DNA from: Escallonia rubra
Taxonomy: Eukaryota; Streptophyta; Magnoliopsida; Escalloniales; Escalloniaceae
Length of the DNA: 64,000 nt
Reading direction: 5' to 3'
NCBI GenBank assembly: GCA_033065855.1
Contig: JAVXUO010002269.1
Location: 186,001-250,000, forward strand
Shown piece after piece: positions 1-12,306 of this stretch. Each line of letters opens with the position of its first letter. The stretch's first letter is position 1. Under the pieces are notes generated by a model, which worked only from the letters and a program-made list of their open reading frames with translations, was not told where the DNA came from and did not search any database. The translations under genes and the position numbers were made by a program.

Positions 1-1038
1 TTTTCAAAAAATTTACAGTTGTGTTATTGCTGTCATACCAAATTTAAATTTCAATGATGTTTTCATGCAATACGCGGTATGCAAAGAATCTTGTTAACGA
101 TTTATTACATGTAGTTGTCCATTAACTCACATACGACGGCGGTAGGTTTTAGTAATTAATAACGAGTGTAGGTATACTCTTGAATAGTATAAAGTAGTGT
201 ACTAGAAAAGACATGCATTTTTTTCAAAAATATTCTAGAGAAATCCGCTTTTATTATAGAAGTAATGTGTCTCACTTTTATTCACATATGTTTCACCACA
301 AATGCATGGACAGGGATGAATGAGCAACATATATTGGTGCCACACTGCCACCACGTGCTTAAACTATGTATTTTCAAGACAATTTCAACTTTTGATATAT
401 ATATATATGCCAATTTGACAAATATTTTAGTGGTTCTCTTACATTTTGGTAATTACACTCACACCCTTTTACACTCCTTGTATGCTGATTTTCGTTTGGT
501 GCTTTCTCAAGGAAAAACTAGACACTCCATAACGACCTTGATGACTTTGCCTAATTTGGTTTTGACACTGTTTTACTAGTCAGTCAATTCTTCACATGAT
601 GCCGCGGTGAGGGGTGTGAACGTAATTACTGAAATATCAGGGGTCAGCGAGGGCGATATTTCTAAAACTTAAAGGGTGTGGGGTGTAATTTATCAAAACT
701 TGTTTTTTGTCATAGGCATGCTTGTATACAAGTGAGCAGGCATGTGTCCTCGAGGGAGCGATGCTTATGAGTTTTACTATAGGCATGCTTGTACACAATT
801 AGCGCATTTTCGTGGGTGGTATGAGACACGAAAGGTAGTATCAAACTCATTATTTGGACCTTAGATAATAGGAAAATGTCTATAGGGAAAATAGTTATTT
901 AGATTGTTCGAATCCTAGACGGTCCCGTCCGCTGCATTTGAGTAAATAATGAATAGTAACTGTAACTTGCCACTTAAACTAACTGACCCCAATGACCACG
1001 TATAATGGTTTAGCCAATGACACGTGTCTTGCATGTAA

Positions 1039-1069
<31 letters not shown>

Positions 1070-4000
1070 CTCTCGGTATAGCTTTTGACAGTAGTTATAA
1101 GGTCCTATAATGTAAAAAAATTATATCATTGTGATATTTAAGTGAAATGCGTTGATGCATAAATACAACTCGTACATGTACAACGTAATCAATGGTATGA
1201 GATACACGGCGTAATAAATAACCTAGTATCTCGATCTTAGGTATTAAAAAGTAAGTTATAGACGAACAGAGAATAGTCTTGCATGAAATGGATGAGCAGC
1301 AGGTAGTAGAAATGTTCTTAAAGAAAGAGCGGCTCAGTTATTTAGATTGTCCGAATCTTACAACATATAGTCTTTCACTTAAGGTATATTTGACAACAAT
1401 ATAACTCTGTATCTAAACAATAAGAGTTTTGTGTGTGACTTTCATTTCCTTGTTACAAGCATTTCATGCACGACTTTCATGCCTCATCAAAATACGAGAC
1501 ATCTAAGTCATATGAGCGAAGGTAGTTGTGCTTTTTTATTTTTTTCTCTAAACCTCATGTATGGCAGGTTGCAAAATTTCACCTAATAAGGTCCAACTTG
1601 TACTTCTATATTCAAGTATAATATTATGCATTCCTAATTAGCATCTTGAATAAAATTATGATTTAACGTGGCGACATAGTGTAACTTATCAAATATAGGT
1701 AATTGTAGCCTATCAAAGTAAGAAACCATGACGTATCTATTAGGAATATATTCCACCTTAGAATATTGCAAGTGCTGGTAGGAACTTTCGGCTTGTTAAA
1801 GGAAAAAAGTTTGAAAATAGAACAATCCCGATGTCATGTGAGGGGAATAAGGTTAACCAAAGGCTTGTAAGCTAAAGTGACAGAGCCAAAGAAGTCCAAC
1901 TTGCACGATATTCTTTCGACCAAAAAGGTTGTTAATTTACCATCTGTTCTAAAAGTTTAAACTGTTAGAGAATGTGCCCAACAATGTTATAAATTAAGGC
2001 AGAAATAAATAGAAACTGAAGGGGGACCATATATGCAAGCGGAAAGAATTGAACCCAATATCTTGTTAAACTAGAACTCTGAAACCATGTTAAGTTATCA
2101 TCTGGTCTAAAAGTTTAAGCTGTTAGAGAATGGTCCTAACAATGTTATCATGCTTAACAAAGATAATTTTTTTTTTTTGAAAAATCTAAATTGTAAATTG
2201 ATTTTGCCGCATGTGTGTCTCTGTGCCAAAAAAGCATGTTTGCGTAGATTTCTGTGTACGTCTATATATGTGTTCCTTATGGGACAAATCTATACTTGTT
2301 TTAGCTTATATCTATACGATTCCTTACAACGAGGTTAACTCTTGAAGGAAACAATAAAGTGGGAAAATGGTTCTCTCTACACTTGAGAGGCCGTGTTTAT
2401 TGAACTGTCTAGACCTTTCAATGTGCTATGCTCTCTTGTTTTAGATTTATCTTTCACAATATGTCCTATATACTTGCTACGAAATTGAATTAAGGGGTAT
2501 TTTTCAGGGGGTCCCGCTTATTACAAAGTTTCCGTGAAGTATTGAAGCCTAATTGCCCTATTGAAGCCTATTTTAAATTATTAAGACTCCATAGTCATGT
2601 AGATGTTTAGACAGGATGTATGAGAATGTGTTGTGTAATTGTGAGTTATTCCTTGGTCACCGAATGAAAATAGTATTCAACAATTCACCGATCTTGAATT
2701 GTTGACATTTGCATAGAAATGAACTAACAAGACTATAGCAAATGTGACTATGGTCTTTTGAAGTCAAAATTATTGTAGATTTGGTGGCATACCTATCGCA
2801 CATGTACAATCAGAAAGTGCCTATAAATTAGACTTTTGAGCGTTCTTTTGTATTTGTCCCGATATTCTCATAGTATGACGAAGTTTGTAAGCCCGTGGAG
2901 GTAGGCACAGCACGTTATAGCAAAATTACGTTAAATCTTGTATTTAGATATTTTTGCTTTATCCTCTTATGTTACAGTTCTCGTAATTATTCTTTTCCAT
3001 TATATACCAATGTTTCCAATGCAGATGCTTGAGCGATACTTACATAATCATATTACTACGAATTAAGCGAGAATTTCGAAGTTGATAAAGTCTTAAGAAT
3101 TCTGGCAACGCATACTTTAACACTAAGCAAAATGCCGGAAGTGACTAGTACATTGAGATGAATGAAATTTTAAGCGAAACACCGAAAAGATAAGTCGACC
3201 ATACAACTGCTTTAAGCCAAATAATAAATCCTTATAAGCTTTGAGAAACGTCCGGTTTTTTCGTGTACTCTGTTATAGAACAAGTGAACAACTAGGGGAT
3301 TTAGGAACCGTAACCAAATAATCGGAAAAAGTGTTTCCCCGCAAAAACTAAGGCCAGATCTTTCTGATGATCGATGAAGCTTCTTTTATGTACTTTTTCA
3401 CTTGTGTCATTGTAGATTTGCCTGTAGCGCATGCCTTAAGAAGAACTGCTACTGATATTTCACCTCCCAACCGCCTCCTGTCTAGCTAGTCTCTACCCCC
3501 CTACTCATCCTTAAAAAGAACTTCTACTGTCTACTGATATTTGACTTCCCAACTCCCCCCTATCTAAACTCACTAAGATTGGCGGTATTATTGAACCAGA
3601 CAAAACAACTAGCAATGAAACAAAAGATAGATAAAGTCTCTAAACTATAAGATAAGTAAGTCTCTTTAGACCATACAAGTGCGCGTCGAGCCCATGCGAA
3701 AGGTTTTGTTAAGATATGTCAGATTCCACCAAGTATACAAATGGAACCTAACCATACATGTCCTCCGATTATATCTTCCAAACCGTCGTACACTAACAAT
3801 CCATCCTTTCCCGCCGAAGGGCGATTTTAGTAAATAATCAAATATAATACTTAGACTAAGGGTCAAGTTGGTAATTTTTCTTACATCTCTCCCTCCCGAA
3901 GCCCAGGTATCATATACGCCCCAAAATAAATGTATGATGCAAAACCAACGGTTTCTGAGTGAGAGAGGTTCATTTTCATCCAAGTTCCGACAGGGAAAAG

Positions 4001-6336
4001 GTAGGAGACTTGGCTTAGAGGTTGTGGTTAGAGAAGCTTGAAGCAATGGAAAGAGGAACGACCCACAGACTTTCAATCTTTCATCACTGCATGTTTCGTA
4101 AGAAAGGAGATGGGAACAACCGGGAGCTTGTTCATTGATTTACAACATTGTTAGGCACATATTTGTGGACAGTTCTTAGGTTGATTTTCAAGAAGAAACG
4201 ATCTGATTCTAGCGTTCCTAGAGGTCATGATAGATTGGTAGCGTGGGATATTAGTTACAACCAATTTTTTTTTTGGAAAGAAAAATTTACAAATCAATTG
4301 AGGCCCTAAAATGAAATAACATAAGTGCGAGAAGGAACAGTCATCTTGCATCTACATCCGACACCCTAAACATCTAATCCTCTCTCTATATCAGGAACAT
4401 GCAAGCATTGAGGAATGGACGTTAGTTTTAAGGCCGAATTGAAGTCTAAAACTTACGTCAATCCTCTTGTTATGAACTTTGTACCGTGCCTTCCCGCAAT
4501 CTTTAAAAGTGGAGGTCAAAGTCAAACTATGTCAACCCGTTTGACCATATTATACATGTCAAAACATTAACTTTTGAGCGCAAACGTTACCATAATGTTG
4601 AGGCGAGTAAGTGATAATCCATAGTTGAATTCTCCGCCAATTGTACAAGCCAAAGGGTGGAAAACTCTTCTAGTTGAAAATCTTTATGTTAACTACTCTA
4701 TTTCGCTGCTAAATTAGATGCAACCATGAATGAGGTTAAATCTTTATGTTTCTATGTTATATTAAACATTATTTTTATTAAAATGAATTGGTACTTGAAA
4801 TCCAACCTCAACGTTTCAAACTTATAACTAGTTAATATGGTGTCTTGGCAAATAAATAAGACTAATTACGTTTAAATTACAAACTTTTGAATAGCCTTCC
4901 ACGACATGGGTCAACCATAAAATTAAAGTGGAATTAAGGATGAATTAAAAAGGATACTTAAGCCTAAACGGTTTTTTGGTGCACACTAGCACCTATGCTA
5001 TTTCTCAATTCTCACTAAAGCAACTAAAGAGTTAAATTCATCGCTATGTAAAAGCGATAAATTATTTTATGTTGGAAAGTAAGGCAGTATGTAGAAAACT
5101 GAACTAGAAAAACTTGAGCCGAATGCGTTGCATTTTTTCCTTAAGATAGTATTTGCTTCCTTATAATCTGCTTAGGATAGTAACAAATCTGCCTCCCAAG
5201 ATAAAACATGCGAACTCTGTTGATTACTCTGTTGATTACAGCAGATTGCAATCAACAGACATAAATTTAAGACAGAGCAAGAGAAAAATTCAAAGTGAGA
5301 AATGATCTGACCATCAGCCTATTTATAGACACCAAAAGGTGCTTTGAACAAGTGCAAACAATTGTGACAATTAAAGTGATTCTGCAGATGTCACTCAACA
5401 GTCACAATCTGTAGACACAGCAAATAGATGCAATATTTGAACTAAAGAACACCGTAAACAGATGCCTTTTTCGAATTTAAACATATAAGAAATCTGTTTA
5501 ATTTCGTCAACAGTCAGACTGTTCCAGTCAATAATGCAGCTCACAAGCTGAATTTGTCATAAAAAAGTTAAGGTTAGGCGAGAGGCGAAGGCTCCTAGCG
5601 GCGATGCGCATGTGCGAAGAGCGACTTTACGGCCCTGCCAGTGCGGTGCACCGCACATTTGCGAGTGCATGACCATGCATATTATGTGTTTTTAGAACAA
5701 TATGGTATGTCACATGGCCATTTAAATACCCTTAACCTTTTCATTTCTCCAGACATGTGAGAACTCACATCGTGACCATTTTCAACTTTATTAAATGCTA
5801 ATGTTTGAGAGTTAATATTTCTCTAACCAATCAATCAATTTGATTGATTCTTTTTTCATATTAAACCTTGTAGTACAAGGTTCAATAAGATAGGATCAAT
5901 TTATGAAAAATTCCACCTTTTGGTGATCGATAGCAAGTGGATGATGGAATCGGATGCTGCTTGAGGTTTGTTCTATTTCTTGATTCCCTAAGTTCAAACC
6001 TTGGGGGGAAAAAAAAAACAACTCTTTGAGTGCACCAAGCCTAACTGCCGTGCGTTCTTAAGATTGTCCGAGAAAAAAAAACTTACTATCAACCGATCTC
6101 TGAAATGGAAATTTTAATATGTATTAACACTAAAATTAACTTCACGGTACCTTTACCGTGAAAAAAGGAAAAAAGAAAATGTTGCGTACATGGTCAGCCA
6201 CCCTGACGAATCCCATTTGCCGAACGCCAAGTCACCACAAACAGAATAGCCGAATCATCGGCATTTATCGTTATTTCCGTTGAAATGCTGATTATAAATG
6301 ACCCTTTTTTCTTATTTCCTTGAAAACCAACCAGCT
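1..6336. other. Gene-free AT-rich flank
   Basis: No open reading frame here resembles a known family and none joins into a spliced model. Visible structure is limited to a GT microsatellite at 1045-1069, two diverged direct copies of a roughly 55-base segment (about 1939-1991 and 2098-2148, both with the core aaaagtttaa and tgttagagaatg), a short duplicated motif ataggcatgcttgta (about 712-728 and 779-795), and a duplicated segment around 3450-3480 and 3530-3560. It looks like old decayed repeat DNA. The last 150 bases probably hold the promoter of the thioredoxin-like gene. Confidence 0.7.
1045..1069. repeat. GT dinucleotide microsatellite
   Basis: About 12 uninterrupted GT units in otherwise unique intergenic DNA. 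Confidence 0.95.
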
Positions 6337-9300
6337 ATGCCGAGTCCAACTGCACTATCGTCAGTTCTCTTCTTCTTCATCTTCCCGATTGTCCAGTCTC
6401 AGATATCGATTCCGGCGAGGTACGACGGGTTCGTGTACAAGAACCACCCGGTCAGCACCGACTCGGTGATGATCGACGCCTTCTTTGACCCGGTTTGCCC
6501 CGACAGCCGGGACTCCTGGCCACCTCTCAAACAGGCTCTCCATCACTACGGCTCCGCCGTCTCTTTCGTCGTCCACCCCTTCGCTTTACCGTCAGTAACT
6601 CAATCTACTACCTTCTCTGTTTAGTCTTATTTATCTTCCGTAAAATTCGGAGAGTTCAGGTACCGAGTACCTAACTAAATTCGTGCATGATTCGAACAAT
6701 ATCCGATCATTTATGACCTAAATTTCTCTGTATCTCTGGTTGAAACTGTTCTGCAAATATAGAGTAAAAGACGGCAGTTTGAAAATACGTTGCAATTCTT
6801 TGTTTGAAATTATGTGTAATCCTCATAGTACTATGAATCGTGAGATTTTCACTTTAGTACTGCGATCATCACTGCAAATTATCAGTTTCTCCTTCGGTTT
6901 TGTGATTCTCTGTCCTCTTTGACTTTTTGCTTGCTACTAGAATTGACTTTACACTTGCAGATGTGGCTCGGCTCATCGTTTTGCCTTAATTTTACTTATT
7001 TTGTATTCGCCCCATTGGTTATGCATCACAAGGTTGTGATGCATAACGCTTTTCCTTGCAGGGTTTATATACCAACCGCATGGAATGAGCTTAATTTTCT
7101 GGCATTATGACAACCTTGTTTTATGTTTATGCATCCAAACAACTCCAAACGGCTTTCATTCTGTTCAAGTTTTTCAGCACTTCAACCTGAAATATGGGGA
7201 AACTGAGACATTTATCTACCTTATATTATCAATCACTGCTGTTTTGCTTAGTGCAGCATGTGCTAAGCGTATAAGTGGAGTTGTCATGCCCATGTTTAGC
7301 AGTTATAGTTTTCCACTGGATATGCAGTCTCATGTTATGAAGTTCATGCTTACAAGTCTATGAGCGTCATGTTGGTGAATTTAGTCGTCCTGTTTCATAG
7401 GGAGATCGAAGGAATCTCATTGACCAATCTGTTGTGAGTTGATTGATTGAAACCAAACCATGGAAAGTGGTTGTCAAAGTGGTGCACTGATACATAAACA
7501 CAAACTTCAGGTTGCAATTTACTGCACGACGGGCTCATTTTAGTATTACATAGGGACCTTGAGAAAACCTTATCTGAATGCCTCCGCGTTCTGAGTTCTT
7601 TCCACCAATTATCAACAACGCCACCCACCCCCCCCCCCCCCCCCCCGCGGGCAGCCCCGCTAAGAGGTTCCTGTTTTGAGCCAAATATGGAGACTGGAGA
7701 AATTAGGGAGTTGCGATGGACAATAAGACTTCGACACTTTGTTATGAATACATTTTCGTTTTTGGATGTAATTATTTATGTTGATGAATGATGTGATTTT
7801 TTTTTTTGGAAAATGCAGTTACCATGACAATTCATTTGTAACGTCTCGTGCACTGCATATTGTGAATAAGCTGAATTCGTCCGCTACGTACGACTTGTTG
7901 GAGTTGTTCTTTAACCACCAGGTAAGAACACTTGCAACTTATTGGTATTTACTCACAAAGCATCCATAATGTTAAGAAATATATGCAAAAAAGAAACATT
8001 GTCCATTTTTTAGGGCCTTTCTGTACCCTCATGGCGTATGTACCTTTCATTGATGATAAAATTTTAAAACGTGTATTCAATGGGATAGTTAATTGTCGGG
8101 GTAACTTGATCTACTTCGGTTTCAAAGCTGGACCGTGTTCTCTTGTTTTCAGTGATTCCCACCTTATCCTTAGGGTTTTGGGTCTGGTGAATACCGCTTC
8201 CTGCTGGTCTCATATTCATCATTGATCTTTAAGATAGCAGTTAAATCCCCTGAAGCACTAATATTTTGTTTATCTAGGGTTCCTATTCTGTTTCTCTCCT
8301 TTATCTCTATTATTGTTGGGCAATCCTTTATTCTTTTAGTTGCTCTGCTGCTAAAAATGCGTTGACACCCTTTGGATCAATTTTTTCATTGGGCAGATTG
8401 CTACGTCAACTTATGGTCTTTTAAAGATAGAGATTATAGTTGTATATGCATTTACATGACTCTTTATGTAATGAGAACTGAAACCTTCTTTGTAGGGGAT
8501 CACAACGTAAAGAGAGTAGTAAAGTGGCTTCTACTCTTTTTTTCGTGAGAAAGTAGCAGAAGCAAGAATCATTTAGATGCACGTATGAGAAAGTATGAAT
8601 TTTTGATACATTTCCAAAGAGCAACGTCCTATGAATTTTTGATACATTTCCAAAGAGCAACGTCTTTTCAAATTAGATCTTTTTGATGTCTTTTCATAAT
8701 TTTGTGAAGAAAAATATGATTTCATGTAGAAGATCTGATTACCTGTAAAAATGTCACGTGCATAGAAAATATCTTCTTGCGAGAAAGAAAAAGAAAGGTA
8801 GGCATTATTTGAATGTTGTATTGGCATTTCTAGTTTGACGTAGAAGATAATATTTTGCAAGATAAAGAATTTGGGTATCAAAAATGCATTACAATCTCCA
8901 ATTTCTTGATTTAGATGTCTTCTTTTTCCTTCGGATGGAGGTGGAATTCTAAAGTGTTGGCTGCATTTCGTTGCAATTTTCCATTATAGTTTGTGTTATT
9001 TTATTTCACTTACTTGTACTAGACTGTCAATAATTAAGTAGTTAGTGAGTTTAGCTTTTTTTCCACGAACTCTTCATTACCGGTCATACCCTAAAGAAAG
9101 GTCCCCTGATAATCTCAATATTGAGTATCAAAACAGGGACGACCAATCGATGGATGGTTGGGGAGTCTCTATACTGAACTCTGTCTATCATCAAATACAG
9201 GAGGAGTTTTACAACAAACAAACCTTCAACATGTCTAGGTCTACTATTGTAAGTCACATCGTGCAGTTTGCAACCAAGGCAGTTGGAAATTCGTTTTACT

Positions 9301-9695
9301 CTGCAGTTGCTTCTGGATTTGAAGACAGGAATACAGATCTTACAACAAGAATCTCCTTCAAGGTAAATTGAGTTTACTCCATAGGTGCAAGTAGACGTAA
9401 GACATACCCCTTACGCCCTGTAAATGTCATAGAGCTCGAATTGTTAGTTACTTTGTTAACTCTTGTTTCACTCGGCTTTCTGTTATAAACCTTTGCATGA
9501 TCTATTCATTTGGGACTTCGTTAATTGCAGTACGGTTGTTCAAGAGGAGTGTTTGGGACGCCATTCTTCTTTGTAAATGGCTTTGCATTACCTGATGCTG
9601 GCTCGGCTATTGATTACGACGGATGGAGAAAGATACTTGACCCGTTGGTTGGTAAATCGACTGCGAGGAGGGAAGAACCTGTACATTACTTTTGA
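6337..9695 (+). CDS. Secreted thioredoxin-fold (DsbA-like) protein, 4 exons
   Basis: Exons 6337-6590, 7819-7921, 9201-9362 and 9531-9695 join in frame to a 227-residue protein. The start is the ATG at 6337 rather than the in-frame ATG at 6298, because it places a hydrophobic signal peptide at residues 1-22 (core VLFFFIFPIVQS). Residues 47-57 (IDAFFDPVCPDS) match the beta-strand and active-site position of thioredoxin folds, but the second cysteine of CxxC is Ser57, so classical dithiol exchange is not expected. A later segment, GTPFFFVNGF near residue 180, carries the cis-proline loop typical of DsbA-like folds. The family is the plant 'thioredoxin superfamily protein' group like At1g20225 and At1g76020; its biochemical role is not established to my knowledge. 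An AATAAA signal lies at 9749. The neighbour downstream is Alba, as in Arabidopsis. Confidence 0.9.
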
Positions 9696-10370
9696 TGAGC
9701 TGATCTAGCAGATCTCTGTTCATTGTCTGCCACTGCTTTGTAGTTCGAAATAAATGCATTTAAGCTATAACGATTGGCTAGTAAATATATTGTTTGAGGA
9801 ATTGTAGCTGATTTGAGTTGTTGTAGCAAACTTGCAAGAAAATCTGTCATTCTACGTTTATTTGTTTATGATGAACATGCCTGAATTGTGCTGAATACCA
9901 TCTGTTGGAGTATGAATCAGCACAAACGTGAGTAGTTGTATCTGTTTATTTAATCCCTTTGTACAGGGCAAGAAATCCAATTGTTAAGACATGGAAAAAG
10001 CATAGAAGTACAAAGGCCGAACACGGACCAAATAAGTGAAATTTTGTCGAACAAAAGCAGATGACAAGAGCGAACAGAGTTAATAATAGTGAGAGCCTAG
10101 TGCGAAACCAGGAGTTGGAGCAAGGTCTTCGAGCCAAAGCCCACATAGTAGAGTTTGGCGAGTGGAATCGCTTCAATTGGAAAACAATGGTGGATCTCAA
10201 TGGTACGTATATTGCGTCCTCGTTTTGAACCGATTCTCATAGAATATGCTGTTCAACGTGAACAAGGCTAATGACCCCTTGCCCTGAAGAAACAGTTCAG
10301 CTCGGTTCTAGTTAGTAGATCAGATTGGGCTAACAACCGCAGTGAATCTCCTCCAGTCCGGAAGAAACTG

Positions 10371-10653
10371 GGACCCCATACGCTTACCATATTCGTTTTC
10401 TGTTTTTAACAATGATGATGAAAAAGATTTTTTTTTTGCGTACTTTTACCATTTTCTGTTTTCGTTTTGGATAAAATTACTCAAATAGTAACAAAAAACT
10501 TTTAGCTTTTTTCACTCAAACTTAACCCAATATATAAAAAATACCTAAATTTTTTTTTGTGAAAATGATAAAAGTACAGGAACGGATTTTCAAACTGAAT
10601 ATGAAAATCATGAAAATGAAAACAGAAAACAAATATGATAAGCGTACGGGGCC
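10371..10653. mobile_element. Fold-back MITE, about 283 bp
   Basis: The two ends are imperfect inverted repeats: ccatacgcttaccatattcg near 10376 pairs with aaatatgataagcgtacgg at 10631-10649. A second inner pair follows: gtacttttaccattttc near 10440 with gaaaatgataaaagtac at 10560-10576. Almost the whole element can therefore fold into one hairpin with a centre near 10513. It has no coding capacity. No clear target-site duplication was found, so the superfamily is open. Confidence 0.7.
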
Positions 10654-11393
10654 TAGCCTTCTATACTCTTTGCGAGTTTGGGCCCCAAGTTCTCGTATTT
10701 GTTCGGCCTCACTATCCTGTCAACTTGGCCCCTCTCCTTGTGACTAATAAATTGGTGAATCGAAACATCGATTTGTGTCATTTAGCCCAGCTGAATTTTA
10801 CTGTGAAACATAGTTGGCTCGGGCTTTGGGGGGGTGGTTGGTTGGTTTTATTTGTGGAATCTACAAAGAATTAATTTCATGTCTAATCACATGCTACTTT
10901 TTCTTTTTTTAAGCCCTTCAATATTATTTTCAATCACATTTTTAATTGGAGGGCTACTATAGTTGTTTACTTATGCGGTCTGGCTTTGAAACTCACAAAG
11001 AAGCAATTAATTGCCAGACTTCGTTTTCAACATCAATATTATTTTATTTGTTCAGCAATCCTTGTCGTACATGTTATTGTCTTCGAGTATTATTTTTTTC
11101 ACTAACTTGAAGCTTTTATATTGCGGTGGTCATGTAACAAGGTTAGAGATATAACTAGCTCGACAGGCTCTGGTTGGTTGACAAGTTTTTTCTTTTTATA
11201 TTTTCGTTTATTCGTATATAATCGATGTGTCAACATTCTTGCAATAAGCAAAATTTGTGAATAAGATAATGACTATATAGCTTGGACCCTGTTCTCAAAT
11301 CATATAACTTATTGCCGAGTCCAAGTAATTCCACAATTACTCACAAAGGGAGTGACTTTAACGTTGATTGTATTGTTACCGGTAGACCAAAAT

Positions 11394-11851
11394 TTGGGTT
11401 CGTTTGACAATATATATATATATTTTTTCAGTTTTTAAAGAGCAGCTTAAATTTTTTTTTTTTACAAAAATAAGTGGGTGTTTGATACCCTTTTTTTTTT
11501 TAGTTTGTGTTTGGTAACCCTTTTTTTTTTTTGTGGTTTGCGGTGGCGGTAGTGTGGCGTAATGGTGGTCGATGGTGGTGGCCGGCGGCCGGAGGTGGCT
11601 GCCGGCAGTCTCCGGCGGTGGTTGCAGGCGGCCGGAGGTGGCTACCGGCGGCCGGCAGTGGGAGGGTGGTGGTGGTGCTCTGAAAAAAAAAAACCAGTTT
11701 TTGGAGTTTTTTTTTTTACTCTTCAGTTTAAAAACTGATTTTTTAAATTGGAGAAGGAAAAAAAAAATGATTACCAAACGCACTTTTTTTTTCCAATTTT
11801 CAAAACTGAAAAAAAAAGAGGAAAAAAAAAATCGCGTCAAACATTGCCTTA
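11394..11851 (+). mobile_element. MITE-like element with GC-rich core, copy 1
   Basis: Starts gggttcgtttgacaat and ends gcgtcaaacattgcctta, so the ends are short inverted repeats around GTTTGAC. Inside are long T and A homopolymers, paired tracts such as cagtttttaaagagcag and gtttaaaaactgatttttt, and a roughly 120-base G-rich core built on ccggcggtgg-like motifs. Three further copies occur in this window. Reading frames across it in both directions are low-complexity artefacts. Confidence 0.75.
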
Positions 11852-12306
11852 GTTCTTAAAACAACGTGCCTAAAATGAAAAATGACATACTTGGAGGGTG
11901 TTTCGTTGGGTTTAACCACGGGTTCACTCACTGCGAGGCTCGTAACATTGGGGCCTCAAAAGTTAACCGGTTCAACCGGATAGAGAGTTTAGGGCAAGAT
12001 TTGAAAAGAGGGGTGCTTGTGCTATAAATAAAACGAACTCACGCAGCTAAGCGGTTAGGGCGTAAAAGAAGAAACGAAGCCGGAGAAGAGGGCTCTTCCT
12101 TCGCGGAGCACACAGTCTTATCTTTAATTCAAAGAAGGTACCCTTTAGATCCACCGAAACCCTAGACACCTCTAAATAATTCTTTAATGGAAATGGCCAT
12201 TGCCGTCAATTGTTCATTTTGCATGTAATTTTTTTCAGTTTTTGGTTTTGATTTTTCTCTTCTCTTTTTTTTTTTGGGAGATTTGGCACAGGTTTTTTTT
12301 GTGGAG

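Larger units (their letters stand above)
9696..12306. other. Intergenic region with two MITE-like elements and Alba leader
   Basis: Contains the 3' end of the thioredoxin-like gene (AATAAA at 9749), a fold-back element (10371-10653), a GC-core MITE-like element (11394-11851), and the promoter and leader of the Alba gene. A TATA-like ctataaata is at 12022-12030. The leader probably contains an intron, with donor after aagaag near 12137 and acceptor cacag at 12291, just before the start codon. No other gene is visible. Confidence 0.6.

Noticed and set aside
3666-4076. 136-codon minus-strand frame
   Set aside because: No similarity, no sensible composition and no adjoining exons; likely a chance frame.
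11376-11859. Basic or proline-rich proteins on either strand
   Set aside because: They lie wholly inside a MITE-like element made of homopolymers and a G-rich core; composition alone explains them.
12274-12306. Longer N-terminus for Alba beginning 33 bases upstream
   Set aside because: The upstream codon is TTG, not ATG, and the stretch crosses a likely leader-intron acceptor (ggcacag); the family begins at the ATG at 12307.
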